Below the pieces are notes generated by a model. That model did no database searches and was not told the origin of the DNA. It saw only the letters and a program-made list of their open reading frames with translations. DNA of 64,000 nt from Malurus cyaneus samueli (Eukaryota > Chordata > Aves > Passeriformes > Maluridae), in contig CM019228.1 in the NCBI GenBank assembly GCA_009741485.1, positions 233,020-297,019 of the forward strand. Reading direction: 5' to 3'. This document shows positions 27,401 through 36,355 of this stretch, one piece after another. The translations under genes and the position numbers were made by a program. Position 1 is the first letter of the stretch, and every line of letters begins with the position of its first letter.

Positions 27401-30400
27401 AAATTAACTCGTTACAATTGCTAATCCCCTGCTCCACCGAGGGCAGCTGAACTGAGCTCAGTTTGTGCCTTTCCTTCAGTGCCTCCAAACTCGTGCTGAA
27501 AGCGATGGAAAACCTGAGTGGTGTTGAGCTGCATTTGCAATCCCATCTCAGATTTAACAAATTCACAGCACGCAAAGCCTGCACACCCCCTGTCAGCCCA
27601 CAGACACCAGACTGAAGGGTCATTTGGTCACCTCAAGTTAACATCCCAGAATTTAAACTTTTTCTTTGTGAATTTAAACTGTTTCTTTCAATTGCTCTCT
27701 GTGAATATTGGAATAGAAATGATTTTTCATCTCAGCAGATCTCAGCCTCTGGAGGTGGCTTCCAGCTGAAATACCGTACAACAGTGACTGCATTAATCCA
27801 TCCTGTTCTGAGTGAAGATCAAGAACAAAAGCAAAGGACTCACAACGGGTCCCAGGAACCTTCTGGCATTTCCACGCTCCCCAGAAATTAAACACACCTG
27901 ACAGTGTGTGCCATAAATGAGGAACAATTCATCAGCATCCCTCATCTCAGTGTTTCAAATATCCAAGAGAAAGCACCAGCAGATATCAGATATTCTACAG
28001 TTTTGTTCCCATGCATGTCTCACTGGAACAGAACAGAACCCATGTGAGACACTGTAATTCCTCCCAAGGCAGTGCCCAGATCTGTGATGTTCTGCAATGA
28101 TGGAGAATATTGAGAGTACAGCAGGAAATGCACAGGATGTGCACATTAGAGACAGATCTGGGTGTTGGTGAGGCTGGGAGAGGGGCAGGACTGGGGGAGG
28201 AAGGGAGGAATTGGGGAAGGGTCACTGCCAGGGGCTGATTGTGTTGTGCTCGTGTGGGTGGAAAAAAACAGATTTACCCACAGTGATGGAGCAAAGAGAA
28301 GGAGTTAAACAAGAAGATTCTTGTTGGAATTCAGCATAACAAAAAGCAAAAGTCACCATCCTTGACCAAGAGTTCTCCCAGCGAGGCTCTGCTGTTAGAA
28401 AAGCTCCCACAGCCGTTCAGTGCAGGTGGGCACTCCTGAGGAAGGGTCACTTATTTTCAGCATCTGTTGCTTAGAGACACCTCGGCTTTGTGTGAACTCG
28501 CTGAGGATTCTGTGCTCTCTGGCTGCCAACAGCACACTCTAAATAACTGCAAAGATGCATTAACAGAATGCTTATGCCTTTCTTTTTTTCTTTTTCATCT
28601 CTTTTTTTTGAGCAGAAATAAAGCAATATGAAGAGGAGCTGAGCGAGTCAGAGCACTCCTCACACTGAGCTGGGCTCAAGGGTTCATGGATTTCCACACG
28701 AGTGTTCTCCTTCAGGACGTTCCCCTGGCTCTGGAGATGCTGCACAGCTCCTGCTCTGAGCTGCAGCTCTTTAGCACTGCCAACATCCCCCTTTTCAAAG
28801 GTGTTTTAATTGTTTTCTGTGCAGGGGTGACAGAACTATGGGTGCCTGGTTTTACTGCTCCTCTGCTGCAGAGAGGCTGCCAAAGTGCCCTTGGAGAGGA
28901 TTTCTGCTGCTCCCTGAGAGCTGCATTTATCAGTGCCACGGGAGAAATTAAACCTTCCACAGGAGAAGGGAAGTCTAAAACACCCAGAGATTCCCATGGA
29001 ACATTAATTCCCTTTTTTGGTACCAAAATACAATGTTTGATGAAAAACTCTACAGTTTTCAGGCAGTTCACTTCCAATAACTTATTTCTATTTTTTTATG
29101 AAAAGCAGAGCTTTAGGGCAAGAATCTATTTTTTTTTCCAGAACGTAAAGAAAAACAGACATTCTGTCAAAAACAGTGTTCATACAAACAAATTGGATCT
29201 ATTTCTATTTATTTGGCCACAGATGTATAAAAGCTTTGTAAACAGAACTGTTCAGGTGGGGGCAATGGAGTACTCCCACCCTCTTTTACTGTCTCATATT
29301 ATCTGTGCACTTCATTCACAGAAAAAGAAAATTAAAATATACAAATATTCAAGATAACATCGTTGCAACAATTTCTTTTAGAGAACTGACAATCTGGTGT
29401 TCCAAGGGGTGATTTAAATGGGCCCTTTTGAACCTTGGCTGATGAATTTCTGAACACGGTGAACAAACACAAAAATGTGCCTAAAATCCGCAGCATTTGA
29501 ACATTTACTTAAGAGGGTTCCAAGGGCACCTGGGGGAAGTTTCCAAGTGTCAGGTTGATTCAGTAGCTTTACTCAGCAAATGTTTCAGGAGTTTGAGCAC
29601 AGATTGTTGTGCAGCTCCAAAGCCTGGGCTCTGTCTGTGCCTGACTCTCCTCTTCACACCAATTACACCATGGAGATCCCAGGTTTTTTCACTACAATTA
29701 GTACCACAAGATAATCCTAAATGGTCAATTTAAAGGGCATGTCTTGGACAAAGATTTGGGATGAAATTTTCCTTTTATCGTAAAGGGAAAGGCAAAGCTG
29801 TGCAAAAACATTCTGCACAAAGTTTGGACCAAAAATTGAGGGAGCAGACCTCTCACATGGGGTCACTCTGGACATACCTACCTAAGACTCCTCACCACCC
29901 TGGGGTCACTCTGCTCATAACTGACCTCACCATGGGGTCACTCTGGCCTAGCTGACCTCACCATGGGGTCACTCTGGACATAACTGACCTCACCATGGGG
30001 TCACTCTGCTCATAACTGACCTCTCACATGGGGTCACTCTGCTCATAACTGACCTCACCATGGGGTCACTCTGGCAATACTGATAACTGTACCTTCACCA
30101 CTCTGGACCTAGGTCACTCTGCTCATAACTGACCTCACCATGGGGTCACTCTGCTCATAACTGACCTCTCACCATGGGGTCACTCTGTCCGTAGCTGTCC
30201 AGAGCTGCCCCTGTCCCCGCAGCCCCAGCCCATCCCATCCCTCCCCGGTGTTTGCTCAGCTCCTCCCGAGAGGAGCAAACCCCGCACTCAGCAGGGCCAT
30301 GAGCAGGGACCCTCCTGTGCCAAGAGCCAGCAATCCCTGCCAGGACCCCACAGCACTGCTGCCAGCAGCACTCGGTGACAAAAGGGGCAGCAGGAGCCCC

Positions 30401-33400
30401 TCTGATGCTCCTCTGCAGTCTGATAATTCAGATTACAGGGATAATGTCTGTACAAAACTGAGAATGTGCTGGAGGGTGTGAATTGACAGACAATTTGTAT
30501 ACATTTCTTTAAATGTGCCGTTTGTGAATGATTTATATTGCACATTGATTATTCATGAACTGAGGGCTGTTTGGAGCAGGGCCTCACCCCATCTCCACCG
30601 GATCCTCCCTGACAGATAAAGTGTGAAAACATTTGTCATTCTACTGGCAGCGCTGTCTGTGTGAGTGATGAGATCCTGGATGGGACTGACTCTCCTGCTG
30701 CTGAGTTTGGAGAGGGATCCTCCAGAGGAGCAGCAGCAGCAGGATCCCTCACCTGCCATCCTTCAGAGGAGCAGAGCAGGATCCCTCACCTGCCATCCTT
30801 CAGAGGAGCAGAGCAGGATCCCTCACCTGCATCCTCCAGAGGAGCAGCAGCAGGATCCCTCACCTGCATCCTCCAGAGGAGCAGCAGCAGGATCCCTCAC
30901 CTGCATCCTCCAGAGAAGCAGCAGCAGCAGGCATCCCTCATCTCCATCCTCCAGAGGAGGCAGCAGCAGCAGGATCATTCACCTGGCCATCCTCCAGAAG
31001 GATGCAGAGCAGGATCCACCTGCCACCCCTCCAGAGAGCAGCAGCAGCACGGATCCCTTCACCTGCCATCCTCGCAGAGTGAAGCAGAGCAGCAGAATCC
31101 CCTCCCTCACCTGCCCTCCTCAGAGGAGCAGCAGCAGCAGGATCCCTCACCTGCATCCTCCAGAGGAGCAGCAGCAGCAGGATCCCTCACCTGCCATCCT
31201 CCAGAGGAGCAGCAGCAGGATCCCTCACCTGCCATCCTCCAGAGGAGCAGAGCAGGATCCCTCACCTGCCATCCTCCAGAGGAGCAGCAGCAGGATCCCT
31301 CACCTGCCATCCTCCAGAGGAGCAGAGCAGGATCCCTCACCTGCATCCTCCAGAGGAGCAGCAGCAGCAGGATCCCTCACCTGCATCCTCCAGAGGAGCA
31401 GAGCAGGATCCCTCACCTGCATCCTCCAGAGGAGCAGCAGCAGCAGGATCCCTCACCTGCCATCCTCCAGAGGAGCAGCAGCAGCAGGATCCCTCACCTG
31501 CATCCTCCAGAGGAGCAGCAGCAGCAGGATCCCTCACCTGCCATCCTTCAGAGGAGCAGAGCAGGATCCCTCACCTGCCATCCTTCAGAGGAGCAGAGCA
31601 GGATCCCTCACCTGCCATCCTCTCAGAGGAGCAGCAGCAGGGATCCCTCACCTGCCATCCTCCAGAGGAGCAGAGCAGGATCCCTCACCTGCATCCTCCA
31701 GAGAGAGCACAGCAGCAGATCCCTCACCTGCCATCCTCCAGAGGGAGCAGCAGCAGCAGGATCCCTCACACTGCCATCCTTCAGAGGAGCAGAGCAGGAT
31801 CCCTCACCTGCCATCCTCCAGAGCAGCAGCAGCAGGATCCCTCACCTGCATCCTCCAGAGGAGCAGCAGCAGGATCCCTCACCTGCATCCTCCAGAGGAG
31901 CAGAGCAGGATCCCTCACCTGCCATCCTCCAGAGGAGCAGCAGCAGCAGGATCCCTCACCTGCATCCTCCAGAGGAGCAGCACAGGATCCTCTCGCTGCC
32001 ATCCTCACAGAGGAAGCATAGCAAGGGGGATCCCTCCACCTCCATATACCCAGAGGAGCAGCAGCACAGGATTCCCCTCACTGCCATCCATCGCAGAGGA
32101 GCAGCAGCAGCAGGATCCCTCACCTGCATCCTCCAGAGGAGCAGAGCAGAGACGCACCTGCCATCAGCCCGCTCTTACCACGGACACAACAACAACAACA
32201 TCTCTATGGTGACAGCAGCGCATTTGTCAGCAGAGGCTCCTCTGAAACCTGAGCCGAGAAACGAGCAAAGGTCCTGGCTGGACAGGGAAAGGGTCATGTT
32301 CCATCTGAAAAGATGTTTGCTTGGCAGCTCTTGGGACCAGGAGCTGAGCAGAGAGGATCCTGCATACAAAGGGCTCAGTCTCAGCCCTAAAGCATCATTT
32401 TCTGTCTCATGGTCCTTCCACACAGCCCTGCTCGAGCACAGGGACAGCAGGGGACACTGGAGAGTGGCACAGGGGAGGGCAGGGCCAGCAGAGACACTGC
32501 CATGGAGCTCAGGCTCAGCTGTTCCAACTCCTCAAATCCTGGGACCAAAACCCTGAGCAGCCACATCTCAGCTGCCTCAGCCTTGAAAATGGATCATAAA
32601 AGTCAAGGTCACGGTAAAATATCCTCCAGTGCTTTTCCTGCCCATCACCTTTCAGAAACTGCGCCAAAACTGCGAGAACCAGGGAAAGTGAATTCCAGCC
32701 TAACACAGATATGTTTCATTTCAGCTCCCAGGAGTTTAAAAAAATAGTCAAAAAGTATTAAAATACCATCCCAGAAAACAAGGCGTGAAATAAATCAAGC
32801 TGGGCACAAATGAGCCCAGTTCCAGTCACTTACTCAGCGTGAGGATGCGACTGATGTATTTATGCTTCATTTGCAACAGATTTACTCCTTTGCTTACTCT
32901 CACCTTCAGGGGCACCACTTGCATCAGGATGGCGAAGTTGGTGAGGTGGTTGCACAGACACACCGAGTGGTTGAGGTCCCCACTGTCACGGACACAGCCC
33001 TCGTTAGACCAGACACCGCTCCCATTGCTGCAAAGCACAAAAACAGAACAGAATCTCTGTCCAAAGGCATTTTATGTAGATTAATTTGTGATCTCTGTCC
33101 AAAGGCATCCTGTGAGGTTAATCTGTAATCTCTGTCCAAAGGCATCTTGTGAGGTTAATTTGACACGCGCGGTGCTCTACAGGGGACAATTGTCCCCAAA
33201 GCCATCTCAGGCTGGACGGGGGCTCAGGCATCACCACCCCAGTGTCTGACAGTGATTATTTATTGCTTCTGGAACTTTCCTGAGTCCTGCAGATGGACTG
33301 AGTGATCTGTGCTTTTCTCAGTGCTTCTATTAAAGACAGAGATCACCTCATAGTGGTGCCCTTTGGGACCTCCTTGAGCTCTCAAACAGAGTCTGTTGTA

Positions 33401-34477
33401 GGTCACAAACCAAATGAACTGCCATGCACTGGGAATAAAACCATCTTGACACAAATGAAACTCATTTGGAAGGACAGATTTCATATTTAAGTTTGCGTCC
33501 TTGCAAAGCCTCCAGGGCCCAAGCCCCAGTGGAGAGCAGCACAGGAACAATGCTGCAACCATTAATTTGCTTCACTAAAATCTGCTTCTAATTTACTGTA
33601 ATTTGTGAGTAACCATAACAACAAGTAACTGCCAACAGCTGGGACAGTTCAGCACATTTGGAACAAAACTTCAGTGAAACAATGACTGTGACCTTCCCCA
33701 GTGCATTTGTACAGGAGGGATCACAGCATCCCAGGCTGCTGCTGCAGCTATTGGACTTTTAATGCTATGGCTCAAAAACTGTTAATCCCCATCAAATTCA
33801 AAATTCACTATTTGTATTCTTTCTCAATTAATTCAGTAAGAGCAGCATGTTTCAAAAGTGAAAAAAAAATGTATTCAGAGCTAAAAAAAAGAGACAGCTA
33901 CTGCTTTTCCATAGCTCTTATTTTCTGAGTGAAATTTGAGGTGATATTTATTTCCCTTTAATTCTAATTTGCATTCAGGGATATTATATTTACCCATTCC
34001 ACGCATTGGCCAAAATCCACAGCTCTGAAACGCTGGTGCCCCATGTGCTGTGACAGGCACAGCTCCAGTGCAAACAATGCAGTGCTGGATTTTGGCAGGG
34101 AAGTGAGTGACCCATCCGAGATGTGCCCAGCAGAGACCTCACAGAGAGAGGAGCACGATTGGGATCAGTCTGCAGTTCTGATTGCAGTTCCCAATTACAC
34201 ACCTAACCCACGGTCTGTGAAAAACCATCTCCTTTTTATGGAAAGGAGAAACAATCAGATCATGGCTTTTATAAACCAGTGGTTCCATTCCTTTAACTAT
34301 TTCCCAAATGAAAGGAAGCAAGAAGGATTTAGGTTATACACAGCGTCACAATCTAAGAGCATTTAATCAACCCAAGGTAAAGAACTGAAATTATGCAACG
34401 TACCTATAGTCCAGAAATGCACAGTAAATATGAACTCTGTTGCTTTTATTTAGTGCTTGGCTGTACTGCTTGGGTGT
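3399..34477 (-). CDS. ADGRD1: ADGRD1 (GPR133) adhesion GPCR, partial gene, eight exons
   Basis: This is the central part of an adhesion GPCR of group V. ADGRD1 is a plasma-membrane receptor that is cleaved at its GPS site. The new N-terminus acts as a tethered agonist and, in mammals, couples to Gs and cAMP. Seen here, in transcript order: 34477-34404, 33027-32904, 18224-18121, 15700-15589, 12061-11908, 8988-8922, 7019-6952 and 3490-3399. All have AG acceptors and GT donors. Intron phases match at six of the seven junctions; the last one is off by one nucleotide. The translation follows human ADGRD1, as I recall it, from just before the GPS to the start of TM6. Diagnostic strings are [57 protein letters not shown] and [10 protein letters not shown]6, TM7 and the tail are not found in 1-3398. 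The pentraxin domain and most of the stalk are not found above 34478. No promoter is identified. The assignment is to ADGRD1 rather than ADGRD2, ADGRL or ADGRL4 because of the TM2-ICL2 identity. Confidence 0.93.
3491..4956. other. Intron sequence, no gene seen
   Basis: Unique sequence between the TM5/ICL3 exon and the C-rich array. Short open frames on the + strand around 3419-3960 overlap the exon on the opposite strand and have no recognisable product. Confidence 0.65.
4957..6490. repeat. C-rich minisatellite, 17-bp unit cactgtcccagccctgt
   Basis: About 1.5 kb of tandem units. The 17-bp form is mixed with 10-bp forms (ctgtcccagc). Many units have lost or gained one base. All three + frames stay open for hundreds of codons because the unit contains no stop. 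The sense (minus) strand is G-rich, with GGGCTGGGACAGGG stretches that could form quadruplexes. Confidence 0.97.
6491..6951. other. Intron sequence between array and exon
   Basis: Unique sequence. The exon donor lies at its right edge. Nothing else recognised. Confidence 0.6.
6952..7019 (-). CDS. ADGRD1: ADGRD1 exon: ECL2 Cys-Trp and transmembrane helix 5, with a 1-nt phase break at its donor
   Basis: The acceptor is ctctgcag and the exon starts with one base that completes Asn. It encodes [20 protein letters not shown] then I. The human segment is [20 protein letters not shown] then I, V. The C-W-L motif is the ECL2 disulfide cysteine and the tethered-agonist contact region. The nearest donor (gtaggt) gives 68 bp where 67 are needed to join the next exon in frame. 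The other possible donor, gtaaaa (exon end 6948), also breaks the frame. An extra C in the CC just before the donor would explain it. Confidence 0.88.
7081..7126. repeat. A-rich tract
   Basis: A run of A broken by single C residues (aaaaaccaaaaaaaaacaaa type) after ttaatt. It could be the tail of an old retroposon, but no body was recognised on either side. Confidence 0.6.
7375..8440. repeat. Minisatellite with palindromic cactgcagtg core, about 29-bp unit
   Basis: Units combine ctgtcactgcagtgtcact with gctgtcctgg, plus extra 9-bp ctgtcctgg blocks, over about 1.07 kb. Each full unit contains the perfect 10-bp palindrome cactgcagtg. Units vary in number of blocks and by single-base indels. 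The array begins about 355 bp from the acceptor of the 6952-7019 exon. Confidence 0.96.
8441..8921. other. Intron sequence, nothing recognised
   Basis: Unique sequence between the palindromic array and the TM4 exon. Confidence 0.6.
8922..8988 (-). CDS. ADGRD1: ADGRD1 exon: transmembrane helix 4 and start of ECL2
   Basis: This 67-bp exon has acceptor ttctgcag and donor gtgagt. Two bases complete Gly, 21 codons follow, and it ends with AA of an Asn codon. It encodes [20 protein letters not shown] and one further Ser. The human segment is FPLLICIISLSFAMDSYGTS followed by N. It is less conserved than its neighbours, and the first residue is Cys instead of Phe. The phases fit both neighbouring exons exactly, which supports the call despite the divergence. 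Confidence 0.88.
8989..10754. other. Intron sequence with one 24-bp duplication
   Basis: Unique, AT-rich sequence. At about 9440-9487 a block beginning agaaatggtgacatttaata occurs twice in a row. No gene seen. Confidence 0.6.
10755..11035. repeat. Compound TG/TA microsatellite
   Basis: Alternating blocks of (TG)n and (TA)n, with short linkers such as tattatatata, over about 280 bp. Blocks of 4-6 TG repeats alternate with 4-8 TA repeats. Alternating purine-pyrimidine sequence of this kind is prone to Z-DNA and cruciform formation. Confidence 0.97.
11036..11907. other. Intron sequence, nothing recognised
   Basis: Unique sequence downstream (in transcript sense) of the TM3 exon. Open frames up to about 115 codons on the + strand show no recognisable domain. 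Confidence 0.6.
11908..12061 (-). CDS. ADGRD1: ADGRD1 exon: ECL1, transmembrane helix 3, ICL2
   Basis: This 154-bp exon has acceptor attcag and donor gtaagc. It has 51 codons plus one base and starts in phase 0. It encodes [20 protein letters not shown], then [20 protein letters not shown], then [11 protein letters not shown]. The first Cys is the helix-3 cysteine that should pair with the ECL2 cysteine of the 6952-7019 exon. This is the most strongly conserved segment in the window. Confidence 0.97.
12062..12607. other. Intron sequence, nothing recognised
   Basis: Unique AT-rich sequence between the TM3 exon acceptor and the 42-bp array. Confidence 0.6.
12608..12990. repeat. 42-bp minisatellite with tgactgagcagatgtgatga core
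   Basis: About nine copies of a 42-bp unit. Alternate units differ by cacgagata versus cacaggata and by ctgtgg versus cctcag. Because 42 is divisible by three, one minus-strand frame stays open across the whole array and its right flank (12557-13312, 251 codons) and reads a 14-residue repeat, [14 protein letters not shown]. Confidence 0.95.
12991..15588. other. Intron sequence with two small imperfect repeats
   Basis: At about 13095-13205, blocks of the form cagccatgacatccctgtga recur about four times with divergence. At about 14050-14145, ccatgtgaaac recurs five or so times. The rest is unique with no recognisable exon. Confidence 0.6.
15589..15700 (-). CDS. ADGRD1: ADGRD1 exon: ICL1 and transmembrane helix 2
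   Basis: This 112-bp exon has acceptor tctccag and donor gtgagt. It starts with one base completing Ser and has 37 codons, ending in phase 0. It encodes [20 protein letters not shown] followed by [13 protein letters not shown]. The first intracellular loop and the HIHAN helix-2 start are nearly identical to human ADGRD1 and separate it from latrophilins and ADGRL4. Confidence 0.95.
15735..15895. repeat. Short tandem array, tatggcttatctgcaattat core, about four copies
   Basis: Units of roughly 38-46 bp, each with cttatctgcaattattcaca or a close variant followed by a ggcaccaatctat segment. The array starts only about 35-40 bp from the acceptor of the ICL1/TM2 exon. It therefore fills the region where the branch point of that intron would normally lie. 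Confidence 0.9.
15896..18120. other. Intron sequence between the TM1 and TM2 exons
   Basis: Unique sequence. Near 17655-17725 the phrase ctgtctgtgtgctccaa recurs about four times with changes. No gene recognised. Confidence 0.6.
18121..18224 (-). CDS. ADGRD1: ADGRD1 exon: transmembrane helix 1
   Basis: This 104-bp exon has acceptor gtgcag and donor gtgagt. It starts in phase 0 and has 34 codons plus TC of a Ser codon. It begins [20 protein letters not shown] and continues as a hydrophobic helix ending LVTFAIL. The human counterpart has [17 protein letters not shown] and LVTFAVL. The exon lies 14.7 kb from the GPS exon. A minisatellite begins roughly 90 bp upstream of its acceptor in transcript orientation. 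Confidence 0.94.
18314..19170. repeat. 10-bp minisatellite ccattccctg
   Basis: About 80 copies of ccattccctg with frequent 11-bp (cccattccctg) and shortened forms. A few units read ccattcccgg or ccattctctg. On the ADGRD1 sense strand the unit is cagggaatgg. It starts about 90 bp from the acceptor of the TM1 exon. Long open frames here are repeat artefacts. Confidence 0.98.
19210..19430. repeat. 14-bp minisatellite cccagcccgtgtcc, G4-capable on the minus strand
   Basis: About 14 tandem units with length variation, following directly on the 10-bp array. The minus strand reads as closely spaced runs (GGGG ACAC GGG CT GGGG), which satisfies the usual G-quadruplex pattern several times over. It is CpG-containing, unlike most of the window. 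Confidence 0.93.
19431..29861. other. Long intron stretch between the GPS and TM1 exons, no exon recognised
   Basis: Mostly unique sequence of mixed composition. At about 26575-26815 there is a loose repeat of ctgtcactgtccctgtcc with ccaggaacggggtct. Poly-T runs occur near 23262 and 24749. A 223-codon open frame on + (28686-29357) and a 198-codon frame on - (27027-27623) have no recognised product. No splice-flanked ADGRD1-like segment was found. Confidence 0.55.
29860..30190. repeat. 32-bp minisatellite, catggggtcactctgctcat core
   Basis: About nine units of catggggtcactctgctcat followed by aactgacctcac. Some units have ggacata or ggccta in place of gctcata, and one internal unit near 30075-30110 is scrambled. 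Confidence 0.94.
30191..30714. other. Intron sequence, nothing recognised
   Basis: GC-rich at the left, AT-rich at the right. No exon or repeat recognised. Confidence 0.55.
30715..32152. repeat. 34-40-bp minisatellite with internal CAG runs and a GGATCC core
   Basis: Nearly forty units built as cctccagaggagcagcagca, then gcaggatccctcacctgcat. Units differ mainly in the number of AGC triplets (none to four), so a trinucleotide run varies inside a longer repeat. A + frame stays open from 30661 to 32556 (631 codons), and a second + frame is open over 30665-32212. Both are repeat translations. The array ends about 750 bp from the GPS exon donor. Confidence 0.97.
32153..32903. other. Intron sequence, nothing recognised
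   Basis: Unique sequence between the CAG-bearing array and the GPS exon. Confidence 0.55.
32904..33027 (-). CDS. ADGRD1: ADGRD1 exon: GPS autoproteolysis site and tethered agonist
   Basis: This 124-bp exon has acceptor tttgcag and donor gtgaga. One base completes the split Ser codon and 41 full codons follow. It carries GVWSNEGC, then [15 protein letters not shown]. These supply the remaining GPS cysteines (G-C, V-C, L-C) and the H-L-T cleavage triad, cut between Leu and Thr in this family. The residues after the cut, [10 protein letters not shown], match the human tethered agonist as I recall it. N-G-S and N-H-S are possible glycosylation sites. The exon ends in phase 0 just before TM1. Confidence 0.95.
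33053..33161. repeat. Three-copy 36-bp repeat beside the GPS exon acceptor
   Basis: The phrase atctctgtccaaaggcat occurs three times with a following tgtgaggttaat segment. The first copy begins about 25 bp from the acceptor of the GPS exon, so the distal part of the 3' splice signal and its branch-point region sit inside the repeat. Confidence 0.92.
33162..34403. other. Intron between the last stalk exon and the GPS exon
   Basis: Unique sequence, about 1.2 kb beyond the three-copy repeat. Nothing recognised. Confidence 0.6.
34404..34477 (-). CDS. ADGRD1: ADGRD1 exon: end of the stalk, first GPS cysteine
   Basis: This 74-bp exon has acceptor ttgcag and donor gtacgt. It starts in phase 0 and ends with two bases of a codon (AG), which the next exon completes as Ser. 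It encodes a linker with an N-K-S glycosylation sequon, followed by [12 protein letters not shown]. Human ADGRD1 has NRVFVYCAFLDF at the same place. The cysteine is the first of the GPS domain. The exon is too short to be found by ORF length and was placed by similarity and splice phase. Confidence 0.88.
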
Positions 34478-35514
34478 CTGCAAGAAAAGAACATAAACCC
34501 TGAAGGAATGTTTAAAAAGGATTAAATTTCATATTCAGCTGCTATCAATTCTCATTGCTACAATAATTTCAAGAGACTTGTTCTAGACTAACACACCATA
34601 ACTGACAGTGAAATTGCTCAGCCCTCGTAGCTTTAACACAATCTCCAAACATGCAAAGAGTGGCATTCAGTCTCAATTCCACGCTGGGATTTGACTGGGA
34701 CCACTTTGAGTGAGGAATCTGTGTCCCGTTTAAGTGAATAGCAAAGCAGGATCATTCGTTGTCTATAAGCACAAATACATGTGTTAATTTTTGCAGGATT
34801 GGGACATTATTCTTTGGCACATATTTGGCTTCTTTGGGTTTTGTTCATCGTTTGTTCTCAGTGGGTAATAAAAGTGTCACATTTTACGATGAATAACACT
34901 GAAATATGTGCATTACAATGACCAACTCCCAGACATTTTCCTTCCACAATAGCAATTATTTTAAAGCATACATTCAAACTGAAAGAACAATTCCATAATT
35001 CAAGATTTTATTTTAGCACACCTCAGCATTATAATGACATAATTTCTATCTTCATAAACAGGTTTAGCAACTAACTCAATCTCCTGTATTCAAGAAGCTT
35101 TGAGATCCCATTCTCCACTCTGTTACATGAGCTTGATGACAAAATTATTCAAATTATATTGGAGTGAAGTAATAGTTTGTTACAGATAAAATATGCAAAC
35201 GAGAGGATTTCCAGTGTTTGCTCAACCCTTTCTAATACATAAATCCCCAAAGTCCACATTGTGTAGACCCTTCCTTATGGCAATTTTTTAATTACAAGAG
35301 TCTTCAGCATAAACAAATCAGCGCTGAATTAACAGCTCTCGGATTATTGCAACACAGTTCTGCTGTCAACACGAAACACAATCAGGTTTTGCTTTCCTTG
35401 TTTTGGGGAACGAAGAAAAATAACCCCACCACCTCATCCTGCTGAAACTCAACCAAGTACAAGAAGTTCCTGATGCAATTTTCCTGCTGCTCTGCTCTCC
35501 CCAAACCCAGCCAG
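34478..35514. other. Intron sequence upstream of the last stalk exon
   Basis: AT-rich unique sequence. The preceding stalk exon (human segment ISLEVSPPPTLS) was sought on the minus strand and not found. Confidence 0.55.
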
Positions 35515-36355
35515 GAATGCCAGGTACAGGGCAGTGCTGATCCCAAACCCACCAAGCAGTGCCAGGCCAGTGCAGTGCTGATCCCAAACCCACCAAGCAG
35601 TGCCAGGCACGGGCAGTGCTGATCCTAAACCCAGCTAGGAGTGCCAGGTACGGGTAGTTCCGATCCTAAACCCATCAAGCAAGTGAGGCACGGGCAGTTG
35701 TGTTCCCGACCCCATGACACAGTGCAGGTCACGGGGCAGTTCTGTTCCCCAGACCCTAAGCAGTTCCAGTCAGCCGGGCAGTGCTATTCCCCCAGAACCC
35801 ATAAGCAGTGCCAGCTCAGGCAGTGCTATTCCCCCGACCATAAGCAGTGCCAGGCAACGGGCAGTTCTGTTCCCAGACCCCATAAGACAGTGCCAGGCAC
35901 GGCAGTGTTGATCCCCAGACCCATAAGCAGTGCCAGGCACGGCAGTGCTGATCCCCAGACCGATAAGCAGTGCCAGGCACGGCAGTGCTATTCCCCAGAC
36001 CCCATAAGCAGTGCCAGGCACGGGCAGTTCTGTTCCCCAGACCCCATAAGCAGTGCCAGGCACGGGCAGTTCTGTTCCCCAGACCCCATAAGCAGTGCCA
36101 GGCACGGGCAGTGTCTTTCCCCAGACCCATAAGCAGTGCCAGGCCAGGCAGTGCTGATCCCCAGACCCCATAAGCAGTGCCAGCTCAGGGCAGTGCTGAT
36201 CCCCAGACCCCATAAGCAGTGCCAGGCCAGGGCAGTTTCTGTTCCCCAGACCCATAAGCAGTGCCAGCTCAGGAGTTCTGTCCCCAGACCCCATAAGCAG
36301 TGCCAGGCCAGGGCAGTTCTGTTCCCCAGACCCCATAAGCAGTGCCAGCACGGCA
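35515..36355. repeat. 42-bp minisatellite, agtgccaggcacgggcagtt core
   Basis: About twenty units: agtgccaggcacgggcagtt, then ctgttccccagaccccataa and gc. Variant units have gctgatcc or gctattcc. The outer left units read ccaaacccaccaagc instead of ccccataagc, showing divergence toward the edge. Single-base losses are frequent. Confidence 0.97.

Noticed and set aside
27027..27623. 198-codon open frame on the minus strand in the 14.7-kb intron
   Set aside because: No recognised domain, no matching splice sites needed by ADGRD1, and no similarity to the expected receptor segments.
30661..32556. A 631-codon open frame on +, with a second 515-codon frame
   Set aside because: The frame follows the CAG/GGATCC minisatellite and changes peptide motif wherever a unit length is not a multiple of three. 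No codon pattern or domain supports coding.
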